Shown in pieces: positions 25,844 through 33,484 of a DNA stretch of 64,000 nucleotides (position 1 is the stretch's first letter; every line of letters starts with the position of its first letter). The stretch is taken from assembly GCF_028737255.1 (NCBI RefSeq), contig NZ_JAQZAN010000010.1:62001-126000 (forward strand). The letters are read 5' to 3'. The notes under the pieces are model-generated. The model did no database searches and was not told where the DNA came from. It saw only the letters and a program-made list of their open reading frames with translations. The translations under genes were made by a program, and so were the position numbers. This DNA comes from Actinomycetospora straminea. GTDB lineage: Bacteria > Actinomycetota > Actinomycetes > Mycobacteriales > Pseudonocardiaceae.

Positions 25844-26214
25844 GGTGCTCCTCCTTCGCTCTCGGGGCGGAACACGACGCGCGGCGGTTCGGCGTCGGCG
25901 TCGATCTCCGCGATGACCGCACCGCCGATCGGCGTGCGCGGGTCCGTCAGCGTGCTCAGCAGTCGGGGTCCTTCGTCGAGCTCGACGACCGCGACGGGGT
26001 ACGGCGCGGGGTGCTCGGGCAGGTAGGTGCGGTGGAACTCGGCGACGCTCCAGAGGTGTCCGCGGCCCGAGGCCGTGATCCAGAGGGCCGGGTCGGGGCC
26101 GCCGCAGCGCGGGCAGGTGCGCGGGGGCGGGAAGGACGGGGCCGCGCAGTGCCGGCACAGGGCCACGCGCAGCTCGCCCCGGCGCAGGCCGTCGAGGTGC
26201 TCCCGGACGTCCAT
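25840..26214 (-). CDS. DUF35 (zinc ribbon plus OB-fold) acyl-CoA-binding partner
   Basis: A 124-residue protein. The rubredoxin-like zinc ribbon is CRHCAAPSFPPPRTCPRCGG (four Cys), followed by the OB fold GHLWSVAEFHRTYLPEHPAPYPVAVVELDEGPRLLS. DUF35 proteins form complexes with thiolase-fold partners; in steroid side-chain degradation the ChsH2 DUF35 domain holds Ltp2. The ATG at 26214 shares one base with the TGA of the thiolase-fold gene (TGATG), and the end overlaps the ligase start, so the three are tightly coupled. It is expected to be the second subunit of the enzyme encoded at 26214-27356. Confidence 0.88.
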   Translation of the reverse strand: MDVREHLDGLRRGELRVALCRHCAAPSFPPPRTCPRCGGPDPALWITASGRGHLWSVAEFHRTYLPEHPAPYPVAVVELDEGPRLLSTLTDPRTPIGGAVIAEIDADAEPPRVVFRPESEGGAP

Positions 26215-27356
26215 CAGTCGTCCGCACCGAACAGGACCGACGACACGACGGGCGCCGCGCACGCGTACTGGACGGTGCGCGCCCCGGGCACCTGGCGCGC
26301 ACCGCAGTCGCCGCGCAGCTGGCGCACGGCCTCGACGACCAGCGCCCAGCCCTGCAGGTAGCCCTCCGAGAGCTGTCCTCCCGACGTGTTGCAGGGCAGC
26401 TCCCCGCCGAGGGCGATGCGTCCGTCGGCCACCCACGCGCCGCCCTCGCCGGCGCCGCACCAGCCGAGTCCCTCGAGGGTGAACAGCACGTTCGGGCTGA
26501 AGTTGTCGTAGACCATCAGCGCGTCCACCGCGTCACGGCCCCGCCCGCTCGCCCGCGTCACCGCGTCGCCCACCTCCGCGAGGGCCCCGGCCCAGAAGTC
26601 GTCCGGCGGGAGGTCCGAGCCGGTCAGGCGCGACCGCTGGGCCGCGGCGAGCACCGGCACCGGGGGGTGCGGCCGGTCCCGGGCCCGGTCGAGCGTGGTG
26701 AGGACCAGGGCGACGCCCCCGTCGTTGATCTGGCAGTAGTCGAGCCGCCGGAGGGGCGCGACGACGGGCGGCGCGACGAGGTAGTCCTCGAGCGTCATGT
26801 CCGTCCGGCGCAGCGCGTCCGGGTTGAGCTGCGCGTGGCGGCGGAAGGTGGTGGCGACGGCGCCGAGCTGGCGGTCCGTGGTTCCGTGGAGATGGCGGTG
26901 GCGCGCCAGCATGAGCGCGGAGAAGGCGCCCGGCGAGGTCATGCCGTAGGGGGCGGCCAGCTCGGGCGTCGTGCCGTAGCCCTCCCCGGCCGCGGTCGAC
27001 CCGGACCCGCCCGCGCCGTAGGTGGCGCCGCGCGTCCGGCTGTCGTTGCCGTACACCACGGCGACGGTGCGGCACGTGCCGTCGCGCAGCGCGCCGGCCG
27101 CCAGCTGGAGCGCCGGTCCGGTCATGCGTCCCTCGGGCGGGAGGGCGACGGTCCACCGCGGGTCGATGCCGTGCTCGGCCGCCAACCGCTCGTAGCTGTC
27201 GACGCGGTGCGTGAGCAGGCCGTCCACCTCCAGCGCGCCCAGCGACGCGTCGCCCAGCGCGGCGCGCAGGGCCTCGCCCGCCAGATCGTCGGCGGTGCGC
27301 CCGAGCGCGCCGTAGGCGGTCGTGCCCACTCCGACCACCGCCGCGGCAGCGTTCAT
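26214..27356 (-). CDS. Ltp2-like thiolase-fold protein (probable retro-aldolase)
   Basis: A 380-residue thiolase-superfamily protein. The nucleophile position has VVYGNDSRTRG rather than the Cys motif NxCASG, and the GHPxGATG motif of thiolases is replaced by NTSGGQLSEGYLQG. Loss of Cys and His with a Tyr in the L-S-E-G-Y segment is the pattern of Ltp2, the aldolase that cleaves steroid side-chain beta-hydroxyacyl-CoAs. The DYCQINDGG and VYDNFSPNVLFTLEGLGWC segments are standard for the SCP-x/lipid-transfer branch. It is followed at once by its DUF35 partner. Upstream is a TTGATAC motif shared with other promoters here. Inferred: C-C cleavage of a branched or cyclic acyl-CoA. Confidence 0.82.
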   Translation of the reverse strand: MNAAAAVVGVGTTAYGALGRTADDLAGEALRAALGDASLGALEVDGLLTHRVDSYERLAAEHGIDPRWTVALPPEGRMTGPALQLAAGALRDGTCRTVAVVYGNDSRTRGATYGAGGSGSTAAGEGYGTTPELAAPYGMTSPGAFSALMLARHRHLHGTTDRQLGAVATTFRRHAQLNPDALRRTDMTLEDYLVAPPVVAPLRRLDYCQINDGGVALVLTTLDRARDRPHPPVPVLAAAQRSRLTGSDLPPDDFWAGALAEVGDAVTRASGRGRDAVDALMVYDNFSPNVLFTLEGLGWCGAGEGGAWVADGRIALGGELPCNTSGGQLSEGYLQGWALVVEAVRQLRGDCGARQVPGARTVQYACAAPVVSSVLFGADD

Positions 27357-27370
27357 GAGGACCTCCCTGA

Positions 27371-27390
27371 TCTGATCATTGATACGACGT
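27371..27390. promoter_or_regulatory. Partial TTGATAC operator-like motif
   Basis: TTGATACGA at 27379-27387 lies 23 bases upstream of the thiolase-fold gene start at 27356, in a short AT-rich pocket (TCTGATCATTGATACGACGT). It matches the first seven bases of the TTGATACAAGATA motif found at 32161 and 37622. Confidence 0.35.
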
Positions 27391-27431
27391 CTGCGGACAC
27401 GTCGACGCCCGGCGGACGGTGACCGCCGCGC

Positions 27432-28124
27432 TCAGTCGGCCAGGATGCCGTTGCGCCAGAGCACGGCGACGACCTGATCGCCCTCGTGCTGCACGTGCTC
27501 CCGGTTGGCCCGGTCGGCCTCGGCCTCGTCGCCCGCACGGAGCGCGGCGATGATGCGGGCGTGGCCCCGGTTCGCCTCCGGGCTCGCCGCCGCGGGCAGG
27601 CTGTACACCTCGCGGGGCAGGTTGTGCGACAGCTGCCGGAGCACCGAGAGGGTCCGGCGACTCGCGCCCGTGCGGTTGATCAGGGAGTGGAACTCCCAGT
27701 TCAGGTCGTGCAGGACGTCCGGGTCGTCGTTGTCGCTCATCAGCGCGTGCAGCTCGTCGAGCCGGGCCAGCACGGGCTCGGTGATGCGGCGGGCCGCGCC
27801 CCGGGCGGCGAGGCCCTGCGCCATCCCGTAGAGGCGGTAGTGGTCCGCGATGTCCTCGGAGCGGATCGGCACCACGAAGGTCCCGCGGTGCGCCTCCGAG
27901 GCCACCAGACCGTCGGCCTCGAGAGTGATCAGCGCTTCCCGTACGGGCAGGCGGCTCACGCCCAGCTCCTCGGCGATGGCGTCCTGCGGGACCCGCTGCC
28001 CGGCGGTGAGCCGGCCGTCGAAGATCATCGAGCGGATGTGCTCGGCCACCTCGACGGCGAGACCGCGGCGCTGCGCGCGGGCCCGTCCTGCCACGCCCGC
28101 ACCTCCCGCCCGCTGCCCGTCCAC
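27432..28124 (-). CDS. GntR-family (FadR/FCD type) regulator 1
   Basis: A regulator of about 230 residues. The winged helix is GLAVEVAEHIRSMIFDGRLTAGQRVPQDAIAEELGVSRLPVREALITLEADGLV, the typical GntR recognition helix V-S-R-x-P-V-R-E-A-L. The FCD ligand domain follows (DHYRLYGMAQGLAARGAAR, DLNWEFHSLINRTGASR, HARIIAALRAGDEAEADRANREHVQHEG) with the metal-binding D/H/H/H set plausible at D in D-L-N, H in F-H, and later H. The GTG at 28124 is chosen because it leaves a GATA-GTT-TATC dyad upstream; a GTG at 28160 would overlap the preceding gene by four bases. It sits inside the operon it may control. Confidence 0.85.
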   Translation of the reverse strand: MDGQRAGGAGVAGRARAQRRGLAVEVAEHIRSMIFDGRLTAGQRVPQDAIAEELGVSRLPVREALITLEADGLVASEAHRGTFVVPIRSEDIADHYRLYGMAQGLAARGAARRITEPVLARLDELHALMSDNDDPDVLHDLNWEFHSLINRTGASRRTLSVLRQLSHNLPREVYSLPAAASPEANRGHARIIAALRAGDEAEADRANREHVQHEGDQVVAVLWRNGILAD

Positions 28125-28126
28125 CG

Positions 28127-28137
28127 GATAAACTATC
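28127..28137. promoter_or_regulatory. Dyad upstream of GntR regulator 1
   Basis: GATAAACTATC (read GATAGTTTATC on the other strand) is an inverted repeat with four-base arms, GATA and TATC, around three bases. It is a rare AT-rich patch lying immediately before the preferred GTG of the GntR gene, a place where autoregulatory operators are common. Confidence 0.35.
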
Positions 28138-28156
28138 ACCGACCTTGGCGCACTGG

Positions 28157-29263
28157 TCACGGCGCGGACACCGCCTCCGGCACGCCCCACCGCCGCAGGG
28201 CCGCCTCGGCGGACCCGGGGTACGCCGCCGGCGCCGAGGGCGTGCGGTCGAACCGTGGGGCCGCCGCGGGCGCCACCCCGCCCGGCCCGCGGCGCAGCGT
28301 CCCCCGGCTGCTCAGGTGGGGGTCGTCGGGCGCCTCGGCCATCGACAGCACCGGGGTCACGCACGCGTCCAGCGCGTCGAACACGTCGGTCCACTCCCCG
28401 CGGGTGCGTGTCGCGAACACCGCGGCGATCCGCTCCTTCGTCTCCGGCCACCGGGCACGGTCCCACTGGGCGGCCACGGACTCCGGGTCGATCCCCAGCC
28501 CCCGGAGCAGGCGGGCCCAGAACTGCGGCTCGATGCTGCCGACCGCCATGTACTCGCCGTCGGCGGTCGCGTAGACGTCGTAGAAGGGCGCGCCGGTGTC
28601 GATGTCGTTGGTGCCGGGCTCGTCGGACCAGCGGCCCTGCGCCGCGCGGCTCCAGATGCCGGTCATCAGCAGGGAGACGCCGTCGACCATCGCGGCGTCG
28701 ACGACCTGACCGCGACCGCTGATGCGGCGCTCGAGCAGGGCGGTGACGACCCCGAAGGCGAGCACCATGCCGCCGCCGCCGTAGTCGCCGACCAGGTTGA
28801 GCGGCGGCACGGGCGCCTCGCCGCGGCGGGCGACGGAGCGCAGTGCCCCGGTGAGCGCGAGGTAGTTGATGTCGTGCCCGGCCTGGCGGGCCCGCGGGCC
28901 GTCCTGTCCCCACCCGGTCATCCGGCCGTAGACCAGGCCGGGGTTCTCGGCCAGGCACTCGCGGGGTCCGAACCCGAGCCGCTCCATCACGCCCGGGCGG
29001 AAGCCCTCGAGCAGCACGTCGGCGCGCTGCACCAGCAGGCGCGCGGTCTCCCGCCCGGCGTCGGTCTTGAGGTCGACCTCGAGGCGGGGCCGCCCCCGCA
29101 CGAGCGCCCCCGCGTCCGCGGGCTCCCCGGGGCGGTCGAGCCGGATGACGTCGGCCCCGGCGTCCGCCAGCACCATCGCCGCGAAGGGTCCCGGTCCGAG
29201 CCCGGCGAACTCCACGACGCGGACACCGGTCAGTGGTCGTGACACGTTCTCGTCTCCCGTCAC
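28157..29263 (-). CDS. Alpha-methylacyl-CoA racemase-type CoA transferase family III protein
   Basis: A 368-residue CaiB/BaiF-fold protein. The three acid-base residues known for the M. tuberculosis racemase MCR have counterparts: His in AGHDINYLALTG, Asp in LVGDYGGGGMVLAFG and Glu in VGSIEPQFWARLL. The N terminus RVVEFAGLGPGPFAAMVLADAGADVIRLDRPG and the segment LLEGFRPGVMERLGFGP are also typical. These residues favour racemisation of 2-methylacyl-CoA (R to S) over CoA transfer. That step is needed before beta-oxidation of methyl-branched chains such as isoprenoids or sterol side chains. GTG start overlaps the SDR stop by four bases. Confidence 0.88.
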   Translation of the reverse strand: MTGDENVSRPLTGVRVVEFAGLGPGPFAAMVLADAGADVIRLDRPGEPADAGALVRGRPRLEVDLKTDAGRETARLLVQRADVLLEGFRPGVMERLGFGPRECLAENPGLVYGRMTGWGQDGPRARQAGHDINYLALTGALRSVARRGEAPVPPLNLVGDYGGGGMVLAFGVVTALLERRISGRGQVVDAAMVDGVSLLMTGIWSRAAQGRWSDEPGTNDIDTGAPFYDVYATADGEYMAVGSIEPQFWARLLRGLGIDPESVAAQWDRARWPETKERIAAVFATRTRGEWTDVFDALDACVTPVLSMAEAPDDPHLSSRGTLRRGPGGVAPAAAPRFDRTPSAPAAYPGSAEAALRRWGVPEAVSAP

Positions 29264-30015
29264 GAGGCACGGGCCAGGTAGGGGTCACCGATGCTGCGGC
29301 CGCCGCAGGCGACCAGGACCTGCCCGGTGACGTAGCCGGCGTCGGCCAGGAACGCGACCGCGTCCGCGACGTCCTCCGGGCGGCCCGCGCGGCCCACCGG
29401 GATCGCGTCGAGCGTGCGACGCCGGACCTCGGGCGGCAGGCCGTCGGTCATCGGGGTGTCGACGAAGCCGGGCGCCACGGCGTTCACGGTGATGCCGCGG
29501 GGCCCGAGCTCGAGGGCGAGCGACCGGGTCGCGCCCACCAGCCCGCCCTTCGCCGTCGAGTAGGCCGTGGAGCCGAAGGTCCCCAGCCAGGCCCGGGAGG
29601 CGAGGTTGACGATCGCGCCGCCGCCGCGCGCGCCCATGCCCGGCCCGACGAGGCGCGCCAGCGCCAGCGGGCCGATCAGGTTGATCTCGGTCAGCCGCCG
29701 GAACAGGGCCGGCTCGAGCCGGCGGACCCGCGCGTCGCGCAGGACGCCGGCGCAGTTGACCAGGAGGTCGGCGCCGCCGAGCGCGTCGGCGCGGGCCACG
29801 ACGGACCGGCGCGAGGCCGGGTCGGTCACGTCGAGCAGGTGGGGCTCGACGCGGCCCCCGATCTCCGCGGCGGCCTCGTGCACGGCGGTCTCGTCGAGGT
29901 CGGCGAGCACCACGGTGAACCCGTCGGCCGCCAGCCGCCGCACGATGCCGCGGCCGATGCCGCCCGCGCCTCCGGTGACGATCGCCGTCCGGCCCGAGGG
30001 ATGTGTCGTGGTCAC
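29260..30015 (-). CDS. Short-chain dehydrogenase/reductase
   Basis: A 251-residue classical SDR. Cofactor motif TGGAGGIGRGIVRR, acidic residue at the end of strand two (LADLDE, favouring NAD), NCAGVL in place of NNAG, catalytic Ser in IVNLASRAWLG, and Tyr/Lys in STAYSTAKGGLVG. The C terminus (VAFLADAGYVTGQVLVACGGR) forms the usual dimer interface. Likely a 3-hydroxyacyl-CoA or alcohol dehydrogenase within the DUF35/thiolase operon. GTG start overlaps the preceding mini-SDR stop by four bases. Confidence 0.88.
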   Translation of the reverse strand: MTTTHPSGRTAIVTGGAGGIGRGIVRRLAADGFTVVLADLDETAVHEAAAEIGGRVEPHLLDVTDPASRRSVVARADALGGADLLVNCAGVLRDARVRRLEPALFRRLTEINLIGPLALARLVGPGMGARGGGAIVNLASRAWLGTFGSTAYSTAKGGLVGATRSLALELGPRGITVNAVAPGFVDTPMTDGLPPEVRRRTLDAIPVGRAGRPEDVADAVAFLADAGYVTGQVLVACGGRSIGDPYLARAS

Positions 30016-30527
30016 GGTCGGATCCTCCCGAGGTCGGTCCCGGCGGTCAGGTAGATCTCCTGACCGGTGATCGCCTCCCCGCCCTCGCCGAGCAGGACGC
30101 CGAGCTGGCCCGCGAGGGCGGCGACGGTCGTCGCCCGGGGGTCGACGGCGACCACGTTGACGGCCACCTGCTCGCGCGCCAGCTCGATCGCGAGCGTCCG
30201 CGCCATCGACAGGACCCCGCCCGTCACCGCCGAGGCCGCGGCCCCGCCCGCGGTGGCCATCAGCGGCGCCGCCGGGAGGACGAACACGAGGCGGTGCACC
30301 GCGCCGTCGAGCACCGCCCGGACGTCGGCGAGCACCGCGTCGAGCGTGTCCCCGACGTCGGTGGCGAGACGCTCGTCGGTCAGCTCGTCGAGGGGCCGCA
30401 GGTCGGGCACGGCCGGGACGACCACGGCCGAGGGCGACGTGGGGCGGGCGACCGCGAGGGCGTCGGTCACGAGGCGGGTGGCGGCGCCGTGGCCGCGCAC
30501 GACCGCCTCCACCGTCGGCGCGCTCAT
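30012..30527 (-). CDS. Truncated SDR-like protein without catalytic residues
   Basis: A 171-residue protein that aligns only with the second half of SDRs. VHRLVFVLPAAPLMATAGGAAASAVTGGVLSMARTLAIELAREQVAVNVVAVDPR and the end GQEIYLTAGTDLGRIRP follow the SDR path, but the Gly-rich cofactor motif is missing and the active-site Tyr-x-x-x-Lys is replaced by Ser-Ala-Val-Thr-Gly. So it cannot be a normal oxidoreductase. ATG start overlaps the thiolase stop (ATGA). It may pair with the full SDR that follows, or serve as a scaffold; both are guesses. Confidence 0.75.
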   Translation of the reverse strand: MSAPTVEAVVRGHGAATRLVTDALAVARPTSPSAVVVPAVPDLRPLDELTDERLATDVGDTLDAVLADVRAVLDGAVHRLVFVLPAAPLMATAGGAAASAVTGGVLSMARTLAIELAREQVAVNVVAVDPRATTVAALAGQLGVLLGEGGEAITGQEIYLTAGTDLGRIRP

Positions 30528-31678
30528 CGGGCCATCACGACCGTGGTGACCGAGCCGCCGTCGGTGCCGTTGACCGTGCCGCCCTTGCAGTAGGCCAGCC
30601 CGGTGCGCGCGCCCTCGACCTGGCGTCCGCCCGCCGTGCCCCGCAGCTGCCAGGTCAGTTCGCAGACCTGGGCCGCGCCGGTGGCACCCACCGGGTGGCC
30701 GCGCGAGAGGAGGCCGCCGCTGGGGTTGACCGGCAACCGGCCGCCGAGGGTCGTGTGCCCGTCGGCGGTCCAGGCCGCCCCCTGACCGTGGGGGACGAGC
30801 CCGAGGCCCTCCATGCGCACGATCTCGGCGATGGTGAAGCAGTCGTGCATCTCGACCAGGTCGACCTCGTCGGGGCCGACCCCGGAGAGCTTCCACGCCT
30901 CCTCGCCGGCCCGCCGCGACACGTCCTCGGCGTTGAGGTCGCCGGTCCCGGTCTGCACCGACCCGCTGACCAGGCCCACGCCGAGGACCCGCGGCGTGTC
31001 CGGCGCCATCCCGAGCCGGCGCAGGCCGGCCGGGCTCGCGAGTAGGACGGCGGCGGCACCGTCGGAGATCGGGCTGCAGTCGAGCAGCCCGAGCGGCTCG
31101 GCGATGGGGCGGGCGTCGAGGACCTGCTGCAGGTCGACCGGCTTCTGGTACTGCGCGTACGGGTTGTGCACGGAGTGCGCGTGGTTCTTGACCGCGACGG
31201 CCGCGATCTGCTCGCGGGTGGCGCCGTGGTCGGCCATGTACCGGCGCGCACTCATCGCGTGCCCGGCCGCCATCACGTAACCGACGGCCGCGTCGAGGTC
31301 GCCGGGGTCGGGGCGGACGCCGCCGGCGACGCGGTCGGTCATCTTCTCGACGCCGATCACCAGGACGACGTCGTGCAGCCCGGCGGCCAGGGCGACCCAC
31401 GCCTCGCGGACGGCCGTGGCGCCGCTGGCGCAGTAGTTCTCGTGGTTGGAGACCGGCGCGCCGTCGAGGCCGAGCTGCGCGGCGATGCGCTGACCGGCCA
31501 CCGGGCCGCCGAAGACGTGCCCGACGTACAGCCCGTCCACCGCGGCCAGCCCGGCACCGGCGTCGGCGAGGGCCTCGCGGGCCGCGCCGACCGCCATCCG
31601 CTCGAGGGTGACGTCCGCGGGGTACTTGCCGAACCGGACCATCCCGACGCCGGCGACGTGGGCGGGGGCGAGTGTCAT
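30524..31678 (-). CDS. Thiolase (SCP-x type, Cys and GHP motifs intact)
   Basis: A 384-residue thiolase-superfamily enzyme. The nucleophilic Cys lies in ENYCASGATAVREAW, the aspartate-histidine region in EMHDCFTIAEIVRMEGLG, and the NPSGGLLSRGHPVGATGAAQ motif carries the catalytic His. Near the C terminus GLAYCKGGTVNGTDGGSVTTVV provides the second Cys region. This set supports real acyl-CoA thiolysis, unlike the Ltp2-like paralogues. ATG at 31678 overlaps the DUF35 stop (ATGA). DUF35 plus SCP-x thiolase pairs act on branched or steroid-like 3-oxoacyl-CoAs. Confidence 0.9.
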   Translation of the reverse strand: MTLAPAHVAGVGMVRFGKYPADVTLERMAVGAAREALADAGAGLAAVDGLYVGHVFGGPVAGQRIAAQLGLDGAPVSNHENYCASGATAVREAWVALAAGLHDVVLVIGVEKMTDRVAGGVRPDPGDLDAAVGYVMAAGHAMSARRYMADHGATREQIAAVAVKNHAHSVHNPYAQYQKPVDLQQVLDARPIAEPLGLLDCSPISDGAAAVLLASPAGLRRLGMAPDTPRVLGVGLVSGSVQTGTGDLNAEDVSRRAGEEAWKLSGVGPDEVDLVEMHDCFTIAEIVRMEGLGLVPHGQGAAWTADGHTTLGGRLPVNPSGGLLSRGHPVGATGAAQVCELTWQLRGTAGGRQVEGARTGLAYCKGGTVNGTDGGSVTTVVMAR

Positions 31679-32112
31679 GCCGAGACCTCCTCGGAGACGC
31701 GGAAGCGGTGGCCCATCAGCGGGGCGCCCGACTCGTCGTGCTCGAAGGGCACGAGCTCGAGCGACACCGGCAGTCCGTGGGAGACCTCCTCGGGCGCCAC
31801 GCCGACGACCTGGGCCATGAGCCGCACGTCGTCGGCGGGCAGGTCGATCCAGGCGAGGACGTAGGGCACCTCCACGCCGGCGGGGGCCTGCCGGACGACG
31901 GTGAACGAGTGGATGCGCCCCCGGGTCGACAGCTCGTGGCCGGCGACCTCCTCGGCACGGCAGGCCGGGCACACGTCGCGAGCCGGGAAGGTGGCCGTGC
32001 CGCAGGCGCCGCAGCGGGATCCGAGGAGCCGCGGGGGGTCGAGCGAGAGCAGCCCCTCGCGGAACGGCCGGGCGGCCGCCCGGTCGGCCTCCGTGGCCGC
32101 GGTCGGTGACAT
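31675..32112 (-). CDS. DUF35 (zinc ribbon plus OB-fold) partner protein
   Basis: A 145-residue protein, first gene of the minus-strand run that ends near 22.4 kb. Zinc ribbon CGACGTATFPARDVCPACRA (four Cys), OB fold GRIHSFTVVRQAPAGVEVPYVLAWIDLPADDVRLMAQVVG. The ATG at 32112 is preceded by GGGAGG and gives a sensible start (MSPTAATEADR); an earlier in-frame start at 32169 would lie inside the operator motif. It should form a complex with the thiolase encoded next. Confidence 0.88.
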   Translation of the reverse strand: MSPTAATEADRAAARPFREGLLSLDPPRLLGSRCGACGTATFPARDVCPACRAEEVAGHELSTRGRIHSFTVVRQAPAGVEVPYVLAWIDLPADDVRLMAQVVGVAPEEVSHGLPVSLELVPFEHDESGAPLMGHRFRVSEEVSA

Positions 32113-32160
32113 CGACGCCTCCCTGGGAGCAGACCGGACACCGGAACTCTTCGACAACAT

Positions 32161-32174
32161 TTGATACAAGATAC
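32161..32174. promoter_or_regulatory. TTGATACAAGATAC operator-like motif
   Basis: The 14 bases TTGATACAAGATAC lie 49 bases before the DUF35 start at 32112, in a short AT-rich island. Thirteen of them recur exactly at 37622-37634, upstream of the mycofactocin-type SDR. The inverted form GTATCAAATATC is at 32284. Two GntR-family genes are nearby, and GntR/FadR operators are short AT-rich dyads, so this is a likely regulator site. Confidence 0.5.
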
Positions 32175-32283
32175 ATTACCTGGCCAGCTCAGCGGTAGGG
32201 CCGTCGGGCGTCGATCACGACCGCGGCGCGGTCGCTGCACCGTGGAACAGGACCCCTTGCCTCGCGACCCAGCCGATGCAATC

Positions 32284-32295
32284 GTATCAAATATC
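32284..32295. promoter_or_regulatory. Inverted TTGATAC motif before the alcohol dehydrogenase
   Basis: GTATCAAATATC is, on the minus strand, GATATTTGATAC, sharing TTGATAC with 32161. It is 66 bases upstream of the plus-strand alcohol dehydrogenase start at 32361. With the site at 32161 it would let one regulator act on both divergent units. Confidence 0.4.
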
Positions 32296-32360
32296 TGAAC
32301 AGACGGGAGTCGCTCCTCGCCGAGCTGCCCGTCGTCGACCACCGACCCCGGAGACGCCCC

Positions 32361-33476
32361 ATGAAGACGCGAGCCGCGGTGCTCACCGCCCCCCACCGAC
32401 CGTTCGAGGTCCGCGAGATCGAGCTCGACGAGCCCCGGGCCCACGAGGTGCTGCTGCGGATGTCCGCGGCGGGCCTGTGCCACTCCGACCTGCACATGGT
32501 GGACGGCGACAACGTCGTCCGGTTCCCGATCATCGGTGGCCACGAGGCGGCCGGGGTCGTCGAGCAGGTGGGCCCGGGCGTGACGCGCGTGGCGCCCGGC
32601 GACCACGTCGTCTGCAGCTTCACCCCGGCCTGCGGCACCTGCCGCTACTGCTCGACCGGCCGCCAGAACCTCTGCAACTCCGGGGCCACGATCCTCGAGG
32701 GGTCGATGCCCGACGGCACGTTCCGGGCCCACGACGACGAGCTCGGGGACATCGGCGCCTTCTGCATGCTGGGCGCCTTCTCCGAGCGGGCGACGGTCTC
32801 GGAGCTGTCGTGCGTCAAGGTCGACGAGTGGCTGCCGCTGGACAAGGCGGTGCTCGTCGGGTGCGGCGTGCCGACCGGGTGGGGCAGCGCCGTCAACGCC
32901 GGCGGGGTGTCCCCCGGCGACACCGTCGTGGTCTACGGCCTGGGCGGCGTCGGGATGAACGCGGTCCAGGGCGCGGTCCACGCCGGCGCGAAGTACGTCA
33001 TCGGGGTCGACCCGGTCGCCTTCAAGCGCGACACCGCCCTGGAGTTCGGCGCCACCCACGTCTTCGCCACCGCCGACGAGGCGGCCGACGCGACCCGGCA
33101 GCTGACCTGGGGCGAGGGCGCCGACCAGGCGATCTGCGTGGTGGGGGTGATGACCGAGGAGGTCATCAGCAACGCCTTCGCCGTGATCGGCAAGGGCAGC
33201 ACGGTCGTCGTCACCGGGGTCGCGAACCCCGAGCTGCTGACGGTCCACGTGTCCGGATCGGACATGGTCTTCAACCAGAAGACGATCAAGGGCACGCTGT
33301 TCGGCTCGTCGAACCCGCAGTACGACATCGTCCGGATGCTGCGCCTCTACGACGCGGGCCGGCTCAAGCTCGACGAGCTGATCACGCAGAGGTACTCGCT
33401 CGACGAGATCAACCAGGGCTACCAGGACCTCCGCGACGGCAAGATCATCCGCGGCGTCATCGACTACACGAAGTGA
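32361..33476 (+). CDS. NDMA-type (mycofactocin-linked) zinc alcohol dehydrogenase 1
   Basis: A 371-residue medium-chain dehydrogenase. Catalytic zinc ligands: Cys in AAGLCHSDLH, His in GGHEAAGVVE, Cys in VGCGVPTGWG. Structural zinc: CGTCRYCSTGRQNLC. Cofactor fold: VVVYGLGGVGMNAVQGA with Asp in GVDPVAFKR. Overall length and the MKTRAAVL start match the actinobacterial family known as NDMA-dependent alcohol dehydrogenases, whose NAD is tightly bound and is re-oxidised through mycofactocin. Oxidises a primary or secondary alcohol intermediate. Eight bases before the MHS transporter gene, so probably co-transcribed. Confidence 0.88.
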   Translation: MKTRAAVLTAPHRPFEVREIELDEPRAHEVLLRMSAAGLCHSDLHMVDGDNVVRFPIIGGHEAAGVVEQVGPGVTRVAPGDHVVCSFTPACGTCRYCSTGRQNLCNSGATILEGSMPDGTFRAHDDELGDIGAFCMLGAFSERATVSELSCVKVDEWLPLDKAVLVGCGVPTGWGSAVNAGGVSPGDTVVVYGLGGVGMNAVQGAVHAGAKYVIGVDPVAFKRDTALEFGATHVFATADEAADATRQLTWGEGADQAICVVGVMTEEVISNAFAVIGKGSTVVVTGVANPELLTVHVSGSDMVFNQKTIKGTLFGSSNPQYDIVRMLRLYDAGRLKLDELITQRYSLDEINQGYQDLRDGKIIRGVIDYTK

Positions 33477-33484
33477 GCGCCACG

